Part shown: positions 44,232 through 52,859 of the stretch, piece by piece | Layout: each line of letters begins with the position of its first letter | How positions within the stretch are numbered: the stretch's first letter is position 1 | Assembly: GCA_947302175.1 (NCBI GenBank) | Contig: CAMYVB010000004.1 | Coordinates: forward strand, 38,692 to 102,691 | Direction of reading: 5' to 3' | DNA: 64,000 nt | Source of the DNA: an uncultured Bacteroidales bacterium | Lineage (GTDB): Bacteria; Bacteroidota; Bacteroidia; Bacteroidales; UBA932 | Position numbers and translations under genes: made by a program | The notes under the pieces: generated by a model | Databases searched by the model: none | What the model was told of the DNA's origin: nothing | The model's input: the letters and a program-made list of their open reading frames with translations, nothing else

Positions 44232-45269
44232 TTAGCGGGAAACGCGACCTGAGCCGCCGCCGGCGATGAGGCCTTCGACCTCGGAGACGGTGACGCGGTT
44301 GTAGTCGCCGATTATGGTGTGCTTCAGGCAGGAGGCAGCTGCTGCGAACTCAATGGCCTGCTGGTCGGTGTCGTAGGCGAGGAGGCCATAAAGGAGGCCG
44401 CCCATGAAGGAATCGCCGCCGCCGACGCGGTCCACGATGTGTGTAATGTCGTAGCGCTTTGACTGCCAGAGGGTCTTGCCGTCGTAGAGGACGCCGCCCC
44501 AGGTGTTGTGGTTGGCGTTGATTGAGCCGCGAAGGGTCACAGCGACCTTCTTGCAACGAGGGAAACGCTCCATCAGCTGACGGCATACGCTCTCAAAACG
44601 GGTCTGGTCGATTTCGCCGCCGGTCTTTTCAGCGTCGAAGCCCTCGGGCTTGATACCGAATTCCTTTTCAGCATCCTCCTCGTTGCCGAGAATCAGGTCG
44701 CAACCTTCCACGAGGGCGGGCATGACTTCGGAGGCTGATTTGCCGTATTTCCAGAGTTTCTTGCGGTAGTTAAGGTCGCAGGAGACTTTTACTCCCATCT
44801 CATTTGCGGTCTTGATGGCCTCGAGACAGGCGTCGGCCGCACCCTGGCTGAGGGCGGGGGTGATGCCGGTCCAGTGGAACCAAGCGGAGCCTTCGAGGAC
44901 CTTGCGCCAGTCGACCATGCCGGGCTGTATTTCGGCGATGGCGGAATTGGCGCGGTCGTAGATGACTTTGGAGCCGCGGGCCACGGCGCCGGTCTCAAGA
45001 TAATAAATGCCTATGCGGTCGCCGCCGCGGACTATACCGTCCACTTTAACGCCCAGGCCCCTGAGCTCGCGTACGCACATGTCTGCGATATCGTTCTGGG
45101 GAAGGCGGGTGACAAAGGAGGCGTCGATGCCGTAGTTGGCAAGCGAGACGGCTACGTTGGCTTCGCCGCCGCCGAAAGTGGCGTCGAAACTGGTGGCCTG
45201 GCTGAAGCGCTGGTATCCGGGAGTGGCAAGTCTAAGCATCACTTCGCCGAAGGTGGTTACTTTGGGCAT
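44232..45269 (-). CDS. kdgK: KdgK, 2-keto-3-deoxygluconate kinase
   Basis: PfkB-family sugar kinase, phosphorylating KDG to KDPG in the cytoplasm. The 345-residue protein has the N-terminal TTFGEVMLRLATPGYQRF, substrate-loop FGGGEANVAVSLANYG and the C-terminal catalytic motif DRVGGGDSFMGGLLYGLL with its Asp. The KDG assignment rests on this start pattern and on its setting: both branches of the locus (UxaA and KduD) end in KDG. It begins 3 bases after lacI. The aldolase that would split its product (eda) is not present here. Confidence 0.93.
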   Translation of the reverse strand: MPKVTTFGEVMLRLATPGYQRFSQATSFDATFGGGEANVAVSLANYGIDASFVTRLPQNDIADMCVRELRGLGVKVDGIVRGGDRIGIYYLETGAVARGSKVIYDRANSAIAEIQPGMVDWRKVLEGSAWFHWTGITPALSQGAADACLEAIKTANEMGVKVSCDLNYRKKLWKYGKSASEVMPALVEGCDLILGNEEDAEKEFGIKPEGFDAEKTGGEIDQTRFESVCRQLMERFPRCKKVAVTLRGSINANHNTWGGVLYDGKTLWQSKRYDITHIVDRVGGGDSFMGGLLYGLLAYDTDQQAIEFAAAASCLKHTIIGDYNRVTVSEVEGLIAGGGSGRVSR

Positions 45270-45272
45270 GGT

Positions 45273-46259
45273 TTATATGGTTTTTCTGTTTGATGATTCT
45301 CTTATCTTGAGCTCCATGGAGACTACTGAGATGGATGACAATCCGTAAAGGAAGGCCTTGGCGGCCTCGCGGCCCATTTCTATGGAATGCTGGTCGAGGG
45401 TCGTTAGCGAAGGGACGGTGATGGCGGTGAAAGACTCGTTGGCCGTGCCTGCTATGCCGAACTCGCCGGGGATCTGCACTCCCCTTTCGCGAAGGTACTC
45501 CATTGCGCCGAGGGCAGAAAAGGCGCCGGCGCTGTAGATGGCGTCGCACCCGCACTCAAGAGCTTTCTTCGCCGCTTCGCGACCGCTCTCGCGCATAATG
45601 GCGTCGTGGAAAACAAGTCCTTCGTCGTAGCTCAGGCCGCTGTCCTCGAGGGCTTTCCTGTAGCCCGCCAGCCTCTCGCGGAACACCGAGCAGCTTTGGA
45701 GGCCTGAGAAGTGGCCTATGCGGGTGTAGCCGTTGGAGGCAAGGAGGCGGGTAGCGCAGTATGCGCCCTCGAAATTGTCGTTTACCACCTTGGCGCCGGG
45801 GAGGCTGTCGAACACGCGGTCGAACTGCACGAGGGGGATTTCCCCGCCAAGGGCCTCGGCTATGTGAGAGCCGTCTGTAGCTTCCAGCGAATGCGAGAGC
45901 AAGACGGCCGCAACGTGGTTGTTCCTAAGAGCCTTGAGAGCCTTGACCTCGGCGTCGAGACTCTCGTGGGTCTGGCAGATCATCAGATTGTAGCCTGCCT
46001 CCCTTAGAAGGGATTCGGCGCCGGCGATGACCTTGGAGAAGAACTCGTGGTAGATACGGGGAACGACGATACCGACAATTTGGGAGCGGCCGCTGCGCAG
46101 GCTTGATGCCATCACATTGCGCTCGTAGCCCATCTCAGCGGCTGTTTTGAGCACCGCCTCGCGGGTCTGCGGCTTGACTCGAGGGCTGCCGGCAAGGGCG
46201 CGGGAGACCGTGGAAGGGGTCACTCCGAGAGCGGCGGCTATGTCTGTAATCGTTACCAT
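45273..46259 (-). CDS. LacI-family transcriptional regulator of the pectin locus
   Basis: A 328-residue regulator from the ATG at 46259. The track's extension to 47093 is antisense to kduD and is rejected. The N-terminal helix-turn-helix is classic LacI (MVTITDIAAALGVTPSTVSR, with a hinge region MASSLRSGRS), followed by a periplasmic-binding-protein-like effector domain (QIVGIVVPRI to the end). It is the first gene of the twelve-gene minus-strand run. A LacI-type palindrome lies 34 bases upstream inside the kduD promoter, so it probably controls both arms and itself. The effector is likely a pathway intermediate such as KDG, which is inference. Confidence 0.94.
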   Translation of the reverse strand: MVTITDIAAALGVTPSTVSRALAGSPRVKPQTREAVLKTAAEMGYERNVMASSLRSGRSQIVGIVVPRIYHEFFSKVIAGAESLLREAGYNLMICQTHESLDAEVKALKALRNNHVAAVLLSHSLEATDGSHIAEALGGEIPLVQFDRVFDSLPGAKVVNDNFEGAYCATRLLASNGYTRIGHFSGLQSCSVFRERLAGYRKALEDSGLSYDEGLVFHDAIMRESGREAAKKALECGCDAIYSAGAFSALGAMEYLRERGVQIPGEFGIAGTANESFTAITVPSLTTLDQHSIEMGREAAKAFLYGLSSISVVSMELKIRESSNRKTI

Positions 46260-46264
46260 CGGCG

Positions 46265-46272
46265 ACAAAGAT
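46265..46272 (-). promoter_or_regulatory. -7 element of lacI, implying a very short or absent leader
   Basis: On the minus strand this reads TATCTTTG, a perfect TAnnTTTG, ending only 5 bases before the lacI ATG (46259). A TTTG (plus-strand CAAA, 46295-46298) lies 22 bases upstream, slightly wide. If used, the transcript would start at or next to the ATG. The upstream TTTG overlaps the operator, which would allow autorepression. Confidence 0.5.
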
Positions 46273-46281
46273 ATAAAGAAT

Positions 46282-46312
46282 TTTGGAATTTGTGCAAACG
46301 TTTGTATATTTG
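46282..46312 (+). promoter_or_regulatory. Promoter of kduD-kduI arm
   Basis: TTTG (46282-46285) and TATATTTG (46305-46312) are separated by exactly 19 bases, a full match to the Bacteroidetes consensus. The predicted start is about 46318, 26 bases before the kduD ATG. The LacI-type operator fills the spacer. Confidence 0.8.
46293..46306. promoter_or_regulatory. LacI-family operator
   Basis: TGCAAACGTTTGTA matches the LacI-family pattern with central CG; the inner ten bases CAAACGTTTG are a perfect palindrome. It sits between the two elements of the kduD promoter and upstream of the divergent lacI, so a bound repressor would block both. Confidence 0.75.
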
Positions 46313-46343
46313 TAGTGAAATTTTTGCAAATCTTTAACTGACA

Positions 46344-47144
46344 ATGAATAATATTTTCTCTCTCGAGGGTCGGAACGCCTGGGTCACAGGAGCCGCATAC
46401 GGCATAGGTTTCGCCATCGCAAAGGCCTTCGCGAAGGCCGGCGCGGCCAACATCATTTTCAACACCTCCAACGAGGAGTCCATGCTCAAGGGACTCGAGG
46501 CCTACAAGGCCGCCGGGATAGAAAACGTCCACGGTTACGTATGCGACGTGACCGACGAAAAGGCCGTCGCCGCCCTGGTCAGGCGCATCCACGCCGAAAT
46601 CGGACAGATAGACATCCTCGTGAACAACGCCGGCATCATCAAGCGCATCCCCATGCATGAGATGAAGCGCGAAGAATTCCAAAGGGTGATCGACGTTGAC
46701 CTCGTCGGACCATACATCTGCTCCGCTGCAGTCATTCCCGAGATGATGGAGCGCCGCGAGGGCAAGATTATCAATATTTGCTCCATGATGTCTGAGCTCG
46801 GCCGCGAGACCGTCTCCGCGTACGCAGCCGCCAAGGGCGGACTCAAGATGCTCACGCGCAACATTTGCTCTGAGTACGGAGGCTACAACATCCAGTGCAA
46901 CGCCATAGGCCCCGGCTATATAGCTACGCCCCAGACCGCTCCCCTGCGCGAAAGGCAGAGCGACGGCTCCCGCCATCCTTTCGACTCCTTCATCTGCGCC
47001 AAGACCCCTGCCGGCCGCTGGCTCGACCCCGACGAGCTCGCCGGCCCCGCAGTCTTCCTCGCTTCTAAGGCCTCCGACGCCGTCAACGGCCACATACTCT
47101 ATGTCGACGGCGGCATACTTGCTTACATCGGCAAGCAGCCGTAG
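46344..47144 (+). CDS. kduD: KduD, 2-keto-3-deoxygluconate 5-dehydrogenase
   Basis: NAD(P)-dependent short-chain dehydrogenase that reduces 5-keto-4-deoxyuronate-derived diketide (DKII) to KDG. The 266-residue protein has the SDR cofactor motif TGAAYGIGFAIAKAF, NNAG in DILVNNAGIIKR, the Ser-Tyr-Lys active site (ICSMMSELGRETVSAYAAAK) and the C-terminal YVDGGILAYIG. The Kdu assignment is supported by kduI next door and by the lyase and GH105 enzymes of the facing arm. It is the first gene of the plus arm. Confidence 0.92.
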   Translation: MNNIFSLEGRNAWVTGAAYGIGFAIAKAFAKAGAANIIFNTSNEESMLKGLEAYKAAGIENVHGYVCDVTDEKAVAALVRRIHAEIGQIDILVNNAGIIKRIPMHEMKREEFQRVIDVDLVGPYICSAAVIPEMMERREGKIINICSMMSELGRETVSAYAAAKGGLKMLTRNICSEYGGYNIQCNAIGPGYIATPQTAPLRERQSDGSRHPFDSFICAKTPAGRWLDPDELAGPAVFLASKASDAVNGHILYVDGGILAYIGKQP

Positions 47145-47160
47145 TTTTCCAAGGAATTCG

Positions 47161-47168
47161 TATCTTTG
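47161..47168 (+). promoter_or_regulatory. Possible internal -7 element before kduI
   Basis: TATCTTTG, a perfect TAnnTTTG, lies in the 41-base kduD-kduI gap, 18 bases before the kduI ATG. No TTTG is found at the standard distance upstream, so it may be weak or fortuitous. Confidence 0.35.
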
Positions 47169-47185
47169 CTAAAATCATATTTGCA

Positions 47186-48028
47186 ATGAAACTCAACTGC
47201 CAAGTCAGACAGGCGTCGAGCAACGTGGACGCCAAAAACTATGATACCGAGCGTCTCCGCAAGGAGTATCTCTTCGAGAACGTCATGGTCCCCGACGAGA
47301 TCAACATGGTCTACTCCATGTTCGACCGCATAATCGCCGGCGGAGCCGTCCCCGTAAGCGAAGACTTGCTTCTCAGCGCCCCTGAGATCCTTCGCGCCGA
47401 TTACTTCACCCAGCGCCGCGAAGTCGGCATTATCAATGTCGGCGGTGAAGGCAAGGTCCTGGTGGGCGACGAGGAATTCACCATCCCCTTCAAGGAAGCC
47501 CTCTACGTAGGCCGCGGCAACCGCCACATCACCTTTAAAAGCGTCGATCCCTCAAATCCTGCCCACTTCTATTTCTGCTCCGCCCCCGCCCACCGCGAGA
47601 CAGGCGTAAAGCAGGTGAGCAAAAAAGATGCTGTCGTGATGCACCTCGGCAGCCTCGAAGAGAGCAATGAGCGCACGATCAACCGCCTGCTGGTCAAGGA
47701 AGTAGTGCCCTGCTGCCAGCTCCAGATGGGCATGACCGAGCTCGCTCCCGGCAGCACCTGGAACACCATGCCCGCCCACACCCACGACCGCCGCATGGAG
47801 GTCTACTTCTACTTCGAGCTCCCCGACGACGCAGCGGTCTGCCACTTCTGCGGCGAGCCCCAGGAGACGCGCCACATATGGATGCACAATGAGCAGGCAG
47901 TCATAAGCCCCCAGTGGAGCATACACAGCGCCTGCGCCACCCGCAATTACACTTTCATCTGGGGCATGTGCGGCGAGAACGACGACTACAACGACATGGA
48001 CTGGGTAGCAACCAAAGACCTCAAATAG
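47186..48028 (+). CDS. kduI: KduI, 5-keto-4-deoxyuronate isomerase
   Basis: Isomerises 5-keto-4-deoxyuronate (from unsaturated uronate) to the diketide used by KduD. The 280-residue cupin protein is full length. The metal-binding residues are visible in TMPAHTHDRRMEVYFYFELP (two His and a Glu) and in the later His of WSIHSACATRNYTFIWGMCG. The N-terminal RRE-type region and YVGRGNRHITF are also characteristic. It follows kduD by 41 bases and precedes the DUF4861 lipoprotein by one base. Confidence 0.95.
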   Translation: MKLNCQVRQASSNVDAKNYDTERLRKEYLFENVMVPDEINMVYSMFDRIIAGGAVPVSEDLLLSAPEILRADYFTQRREVGIINVGGEGKVLVGDEEFTIPFKEALYVGRGNRHITFKSVDPSNPAHFYFCSAPAHRETGVKQVSKKDAVVMHLGSLEESNERTINRLLVKEVVPCCQLQMGMTELAPGSTWNTMPAHTHDRRMEVYFYFELPDDAAVCHFCGEPQETRHIWMHNEQAVISPQWSIHSACATRNYTFIWGMCGENDDYNDMDWVATKDLK

Positions 48029-48029
48029 C

Positions 48030-48887
48030 ATGAAACGCATAATCCTGATACTCAGCGCCCTGGCGCTACTTGCCTCCTGCAGCCCCTCCGAGCGCAGGGT
48101 AATGGCCCGCTACGTTCCCGAGCGCGCCGACGACTTCGTTTTCGAGAATAATCTCATCGCCGGCCGCTTCTACGGGCAGGCCCTTGAGGGCAATCCCACC
48201 TCCCCCGGAGTGGACGTCTGGGTGAAACTCCCCGGCTGTCTGGTCGCCAATGAATGGTATGAAAAGGCCGTTGCCGAAGATCCTGACTACTACCACCACG
48301 ACCATGGCGGCAAGGACTGCTACAAGGTGGCCGTGAGCCTTGGCGGCGGAGCATCCGTGCCCTATATAGACGGAGTTCTGTGCTTTCCTGCAACCAATTA
48401 CCGCTCATACGAAATGGTCGAGGACGGCCCCGAAAAAGTATCATTCGTCCTGCACTACCCCGAATGGGAGGCAGCTGAAGGCATCAAGGTCTCCCTTGAC
48501 AAAAAAGTGACAGTCATACCCGACACCTATTTCGTCAACGTCGAAGACCAATGGTCATTCACCGGCGCCGAAGAACTGCCCATCGCAGCCGGATTCAAGC
48601 TCCACACCGATCTGGAGACAATCGAAACTTCCGAATTCGGTCCCGACCGCTGGGCGATATGGGAAAAGGCTTCCGACCAAAGCATTGAGCCAGAAGACGG
48701 CATGCTCGGCATAGCAGTCGTGATGGACGGGGCTGAGGACAGCATCCTCCGCGAAGACCTGGACCACGCGCTTTTAGTAAAGACCGTAAAATCCGGCGAG
48801 ACCCTCAGTTACTCCTTCGGCAGCTGCTGGTCCAAAGGCGAAGTCAAGACCGCCGAACAGTGGTTCGATATCGTTAAAAACCAATAA
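48030..48887 (+). CDS. DUF4861-like lipoprotein
   Basis: A 285-residue lipoprotein (MKRIILILSALALLASC) without a known catalytic motif that I can name. The beta-rich body (RADDFVFENNLIAGRFYG, DYYHHDHGGKDCYKVAVSLGGG, WSFTGAEELPIAAGFKLH) matches my memory of DUF4861 proteins, which often occur in uronate- and pectin-related loci. A His-rich patch, YYHHDHGG, could bind metal or be catalytic. It lies in the kduD-kduI arm, immediately before GH3, so a role in handling unsaturated or acidic oligosaccharides is plausible but inferred. Confidence 0.65.
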   Translation: MKRIILILSALALLASCSPSERRVMARYVPERADDFVFENNLIAGRFYGQALEGNPTSPGVDVWVKLPGCLVANEWYEKAVAEDPDYYHHDHGGKDCYKVAVSLGGGASVPYIDGVLCFPATNYRSYEMVEDGPEKVSFVLHYPEWEAAEGIKVSLDKKVTVIPDTYFVNVEDQWSFTGAEELPIAAGFKLHTDLETIETSEFGPDRWAIWEKASDQSIEPEDGMLGIAVVMDGAEDSILREDLDHALLVKTVKSGETLSYSFGSCWSKGEVKTAEQWFDIVKNQ

Positions 48888-48894
48888 TAACACT

Positions 48895-51006
48895 ATGGCC
48901 AAAGCGTTTCTGAAAGGCATTGTATCGTCAATTGCCGTTCTGATGATTTCCCTTCCCGGCCTCAGGGCCCAAGAGGCCGATTATCAGTATCCCTACCAGA
49001 ATCCCAAGCTCTCTGCAGAGGAGAGGGCGGACGACCTGATCGGGCGCCTCAGCCTCGACCAGAAGGCCGTCCTGATGACCAACCACAGCCTTGCCGTCCC
49101 CGAGTGGGGCATCAAGCGATATAACTGGTGGAGCGAAGCCCTCCACGGCGCCGCCCGCGCCGGCCTCGCCACCTCCTTCCCCCAGTCCATAGGCATGGCA
49201 GCCAGCTGGGACGAAGTCCTTCTCAAGGAAGTCTTCGACATAGCCAGCACCGAGCACCGCATCATCTTCGTCAAGGGCCGCAAGAACGGCCTTGACCCCC
49301 ACTACCGCGGTCTCACAGTCTGGACCCCCAACATCAACATTTTCCGCGACCCTCGCTGGGGCCGCGGTCAGGAAACCTACGGCGAAGACCCCTTCCTCAC
49401 CGCAGTGATGGGCCGTGCCGTAGTCGAAGGCCTGCAGGGCGAGCCCCGCGACGGCTACGACAAGCTCCACGCCTGCCTCAAGCACTTCGCCGTGCATAGC
49501 GGCCTCGAGAGCGAGCGCCACTATTTCGACGTGTCCGACCTTCCCCTTCGCGAGCTCCGCGAGACCTATCTCTATGCTTTTGAGGACATTATCAGCAAGA
49601 CCGACGTCCAGGAAGTCATGTGCGCCTACAACTCCCTCTACGGCAAGCCCTGCTGCAACAACGACCAGCTCCTCACCAAGATCCTCCGCGAGGAATGGGG
49701 CTACAAGGGCATAGTCGTGAGCGACTGCTCTGCAATCCGCGACCTCTGGTCCCCTCCCGGCCATCAGCCCTTCCCCGGCGACCCCATCACCGCTATCGGC
49801 AGCGCCGTTCGCAGCGGCACCGACCTCGAGTGCGGCCAGACCTACCGCCGCCTCGCCGAGTCCGTGCGCGAGGGCAAGCTCACCGAAGCCGAGCTGGACG
49901 TGTCCCTGAGGCGCCTTCTCATCGCCCGTTTCCGCCTCGGCGAAATGGATCCCGAGGACAGCGTATGCTGGAACCACGTGGACACCACCCTCCTCGACTG
50001 TCCCGCGCATAGGGAAGTCGCCCTAAAGATGGCCCGCGAATCCATGGTGCTCCTTATGAACAAGGGCATACTCCCCCTCTCCAAGACCGGCGTCAAGTAC
50101 GCAGTAGCAGGCCCCAACGCCACCAGCGAGGAATACCCTCTTGGCAACTATGTAGGCGAGCCTGCACACGTCATTTCCGCTTATGAAGGCATCGAGACCG
50201 CCCTCGGCGAGAACTCTATATGCAACGCCGACGAGGCCGACATCATCATCTACGTCGGCGGCATCAACCCCCGCCTCGAAGGCGAAGAGATGCCCGTGGA
50301 CAAGGAAGGTTTCTTCAAAGGCGACCGCACCACCATCGAGCTCCCCAAAGAGCAGCGCGAGGAAATCGCAGCCTTCAAGGCAGCAGGGAAGAAAGTCGTA
50401 ATGGTCAATATGTCCGGTAGCTCGATTGCCCTGAAGCCCGAGACTGAGAACTGCGAAGCCATACTCCAGGCCTGGTACGCAGGCGAAATGGCCGGACAGG
50501 CCATAGCCGACGTACTCTTCGGCGACTACAACCCTGCAGGACGCCTCCCCGTCACCTTCTACGCCTCCGACGACGACCTTCCCGACATGCGCGATTACCA
50601 CATGGAAGGCCGCACCTACCGCTATTTCTACGGCGAGCCCCTCTGGGCATTCGGTCACGGCCTGAGCTACACCAAGTTCAAATACGGCCGTCCCCGCATC
50701 AAGAACGGCGAAATGGTCGTAAAGGTGCGCAACTGCGGCAAACGCGACGGCGAAGAGGTGGTCCAGCTATACGTACACAAGCGTGAAGACGCGGATGGCC
50801 CCAGGATGGCCCTGCGCGGATTCAAGAGGGTATTCATCCCCAAAGGAAAGAGCGTCAAGGTCCATATCCCTGTCAATGACGAGACCTTCGAGGCCTTCGA
50901 CGAGAGCATAGGCAAGATGAGCACCACCCCCGGTCATTTCGACATCTACGTGGGCGGCTCCTCAGCCCCCAAGGCCCTCAGGCGCGTCAAATATACTCTC
51001 CGCTAG
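48895..51006 (+). CDS. GH3 beta-glycosidase, xylosidase-like
   Basis: A 703-residue secreted enzyme (signal peptide to about residue 25). The GH3 N-terminal barrel shows YNWWSEALHGAARAG, WTPNINIFRDPRWGRGQETY, KHFAVHSGLESERH and the nucleophile Asp (about residue 277) in GIVVSDCSAIRDL. The alpha/beta sandwich follows (ESMVLLMNKGILPLS, GDYNPAGRLPVTFY) and a C-terminal Fn3-like domain (about 610-700). The architecture matches bacterial beta-xylosidases; at 703 residues it lacks the PA14 insert of the longer relatives. It is last in the kdu arm, with a terminator 20 bases on. Confidence 0.92.
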   Translation: MAKAFLKGIVSSIAVLMISLPGLRAQEADYQYPYQNPKLSAEERADDLIGRLSLDQKAVLMTNHSLAVPEWGIKRYNWWSEALHGAARAGLATSFPQSIGMAASWDEVLLKEVFDIASTEHRIIFVKGRKNGLDPHYRGLTVWTPNINIFRDPRWGRGQETYGEDPFLTAVMGRAVVEGLQGEPRDGYDKLHACLKHFAVHSGLESERHYFDVSDLPLRELRETYLYAFEDIISKTDVQEVMCAYNSLYGKPCCNNDQLLTKILREEWGYKGIVVSDCSAIRDLWSPPGHQPFPGDPITAIGSAVRSGTDLECGQTYRRLAESVREGKLTEAELDVSLRRLLIARFRLGEMDPEDSVCWNHVDTTLLDCPAHREVALKMARESMVLLMNKGILPLSKTGVKYAVAGPNATSEEYPLGNYVGEPAHVISAYEGIETALGENSICNADEADIIIYVGGINPRLEGEEMPVDKEGFFKGDRTTIELPKEQREEIAAFKAAGKKVVMVNMSGSSIALKPETENCEAILQAWYAGEMAGQAIADVLFGDYNPAGRLPVTFYASDDDLPDMRDYHMEGRTYRYFYGEPLWAFGHGLSYTKFKYGRPRIKNGEMVVKVRNCGKRDGEEVVQLYVHKREDADGPRMALRGFKRVFIPKGKSVKVHIPVNDETFEAFDESIGKMSTTPGHFDIYVGGSSAPKALRRVKYTLR

Positions 51007-51025
51007 TTTTTTAGCCCCCTATCGA

Positions 51026-51071
51026 CCTTCCTGGGCCGGGGAATCTACTCCTCCGCCCAGGAAGGTTTTTT
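51026..51071 (+). terminator. Intrinsic terminator after GH3
   Basis: CCTTCCTGGGC (51026-51036) pairs perfectly over 11 bp with GCCCAGGAAGG (51055-51065), followed by six T. The distal arm lies inside the last codons of the convergent GH2 gene (its PSWAEE end), so this coding tail is constrained by the terminator. Confidence 0.88.
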
Positions 51072-52859
51072 AGAAAGGATTGAACGCAGACGCGCGGCAT
51101 CGAACTTTTCCTTGCGGTCGTAGGTATAGATGCCGTTCTGCTCCTGCTCCACATCGGTGAGCTGGGTGTAGCAGAAGCCGCTTATATAGTCAAGACTGCG
51201 TATTGCGTCGGTCAGGGCCTCGAGCCTGGAGTAGACTTCATCCAAGCTTTCGGGGCCTTTGCCGTAACCCCAGGTCTTGGAAGAATACTGCTCTATTACC
51301 CATTTGATGCCACCGTATTCGTCGAGGATGTAGGGCTGCCCGCCGTAGGGGCACTCCCGCTCGGGATCGAAGGTGGGGACGGTGCCGTCGCCCTTAAGAG
51401 TCTGCTGCTCAATGAGACGGGCTGCATTCTGCTCGTAATTGTGATAGCCCCAAATGTCGGTAACAACGTGGTAACCGCCGCTGCAGTCGTTGACGGGACG
51501 ATAGTCGAGTGCGTGGGTGATGCGGTAGACGTCGCTGACCATGCGATCGTGGCAACGGGCCTCTTCAACCTTTTTCGCGCGGTCCCAGCTTTCGTTGAAG
51601 GGGGTCCAGGCGATGATGGAAGGGTGGTTGCGGTCCCTTACTACTATTTCTTCCCACTCTGAGATAAAATTGCGGGCTGAAACCTCATTGTTGGAATTGG
51701 CGCCCCAGTTGGAAGATTCGCCCCATGTGAGATAGCCGAGGCGGTCTGCCCAGTAGTGGAAGCGTTCCTCGAAGACCTTCTGGTGCAGACGGGCTGCATT
51801 GAAGCCAACGGCCATCGAGCGCTCTATGTCGGCCTTGAGGGCTTCGTCGCTCGGGGCGGTCCATATTCCGTCGGGGTAGAAACCCTGGTCGAGCACCATC
51901 CTGAGGTATAAAGTCTTATTGTTGAGAAAGATGCGGTTGCCTTCTATGTGGATTTTGCGCATTCCGGCATAGGAGTTCACTTCGTCTATTACATTTCCCT
52001 CAGCGTCAAGAACCTCGAATACTATATCATATAGGAAGGGGTCATCCGGGGACCAGGTGCGAAGGCGCTTCTTGGGGACGTTAAGTATGAGGGTAGAGGC
52101 GTCGGATGCCGTTTCACATGCCACGGCGACGGGTTTTGAGCTCCCGTCGCTGAGCGTAGCCCGTAGCTTCAGGCCTTTCTGTACGGCGAAGAATCGCGGC
52201 TCCACGACAAAGCGGCTGCCGTCGAGGTCGGGTTTGACATAGACGCTTTTTAGTCCGCACTCGGAGACTGCTTCCATCCAGACCGTCTGCCATATGCCTG
52301 TGGTACGGGTGTAGCGGCAACCCCAGGAAGCGAAGCGGACGCTTTGCTTTCCGCCGGGCTGCACCCCGCTGCGGGTATCATCCTCCACCCAGAGCACCAG
52401 GTTGGCCGTTTGGCCTGCCTTGCAGAAGCGGGTGATGTCGAATTCGAAGGAGACGGTGCCACCCCAGTGGCGGCCTGCGAGCTGCCCGTCCACGAAGAGG
52501 CTGCAATTGTAGTCAACTGCGCCGAAATGAATTATGACACGCCTGCCATTCCACGCTTCGGGGATTTCGACCTTGCGCTGGTACCACATGGCGGGTATGA
52601 AATCCTTGAAGCCCACGCCTGAAAGTTCGCTCTCAGGGCAGAAGGGGACGGTGATGCGGCCGTCGAACCCTTCGCTGGAGGCGTAGCCTTGCTCCAGGCC
52701 TGAGCGGCTGAAGTCGAAGACGAAAGACCATTCGCCGTTGAGGTTGACCCAGTCGGCTCTCTGAAATTGCGGCCTGGGGTATTCGGGGCGTGGAATCGCC
52801 ATGATTGCAGGGCTTACCAGAAGCAGGGCTGCAAGGGTAATGAGGATTTGCTTTTTCAT
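51045..52859 (-). CDS. GH2-family glycoside hydrolase
   Basis: A 604-residue secreted protein with signal peptide (about 1-21). It has the three-part GH2 core: sugar-binding jelly roll (WVNLNGEWSFVFDF, WYQRKVEIPEAW, HFGAVDYNCSLFVDGQ), Ig-like domain, and a TIM barrel with the acid/base Glu in WTPFNESWD and the likely nucleophile in YILDEYGGIKW. It is shorter than classical beta-galactosidases, as in many Bacteroidetes GH2 proteins whose substrates range over beta-galactosides, mannosides and glucuronides. The substrate is not assignable here. It starts on the base after the sialidase-like gene's stop. Confidence 0.9.
   Translation of the reverse strand: MKKQILITLAALLLVSPAIMAIPRPEYPRPQFQRADWVNLNGEWSFVFDFSRSGLEQGYASSEGFDGRITVPFCPESELSGVGFKDFIPAMWYQRKVEIPEAWNGRRVIIHFGAVDYNCSLFVDGQLAGRHWGGTVSFEFDITRFCKAGQTANLVLWVEDDTRSGVQPGGKQSVRFASWGCRYTRTTGIWQTVWMEAVSECGLKSVYVKPDLDGSRFVVEPRFFAVQKGLKLRATLSDGSSKPVAVACETASDASTLILNVPKKRLRTWSPDDPFLYDIVFEVLDAEGNVIDEVNSYAGMRKIHIEGNRIFLNNKTLYLRMVLDQGFYPDGIWTAPSDEALKADIERSMAVGFNAARLHQKVFEERFHYWADRLGYLTWGESSNWGANSNNEVSARNFISEWEEIVVRDRNHPSIIAWTPFNESWDRAKKVEEARCHDRMVSDVYRITHALDYRPVNDCSGGYHVVTDIWGYHNYEQNAARLIEQQTLKGDGTVPTFDPERECPYGGQPYILDEYGGIKWVIEQYSSKTWGYGKGPESLDEVYSRLEALTDAIRSLDYISGFCYTQLTDVEQEQNGIYTYDRKEKFDAARLRSILSKKPSWAEE

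Noticed and set aside
46260-47093. 5' extension of the lacI ORF to 606 aa
   Set aside because: The extra 278 residues are antisense to kduD. The LacI helix-turn-helix begins at MVTITDIAAALG, so the start is 46259.
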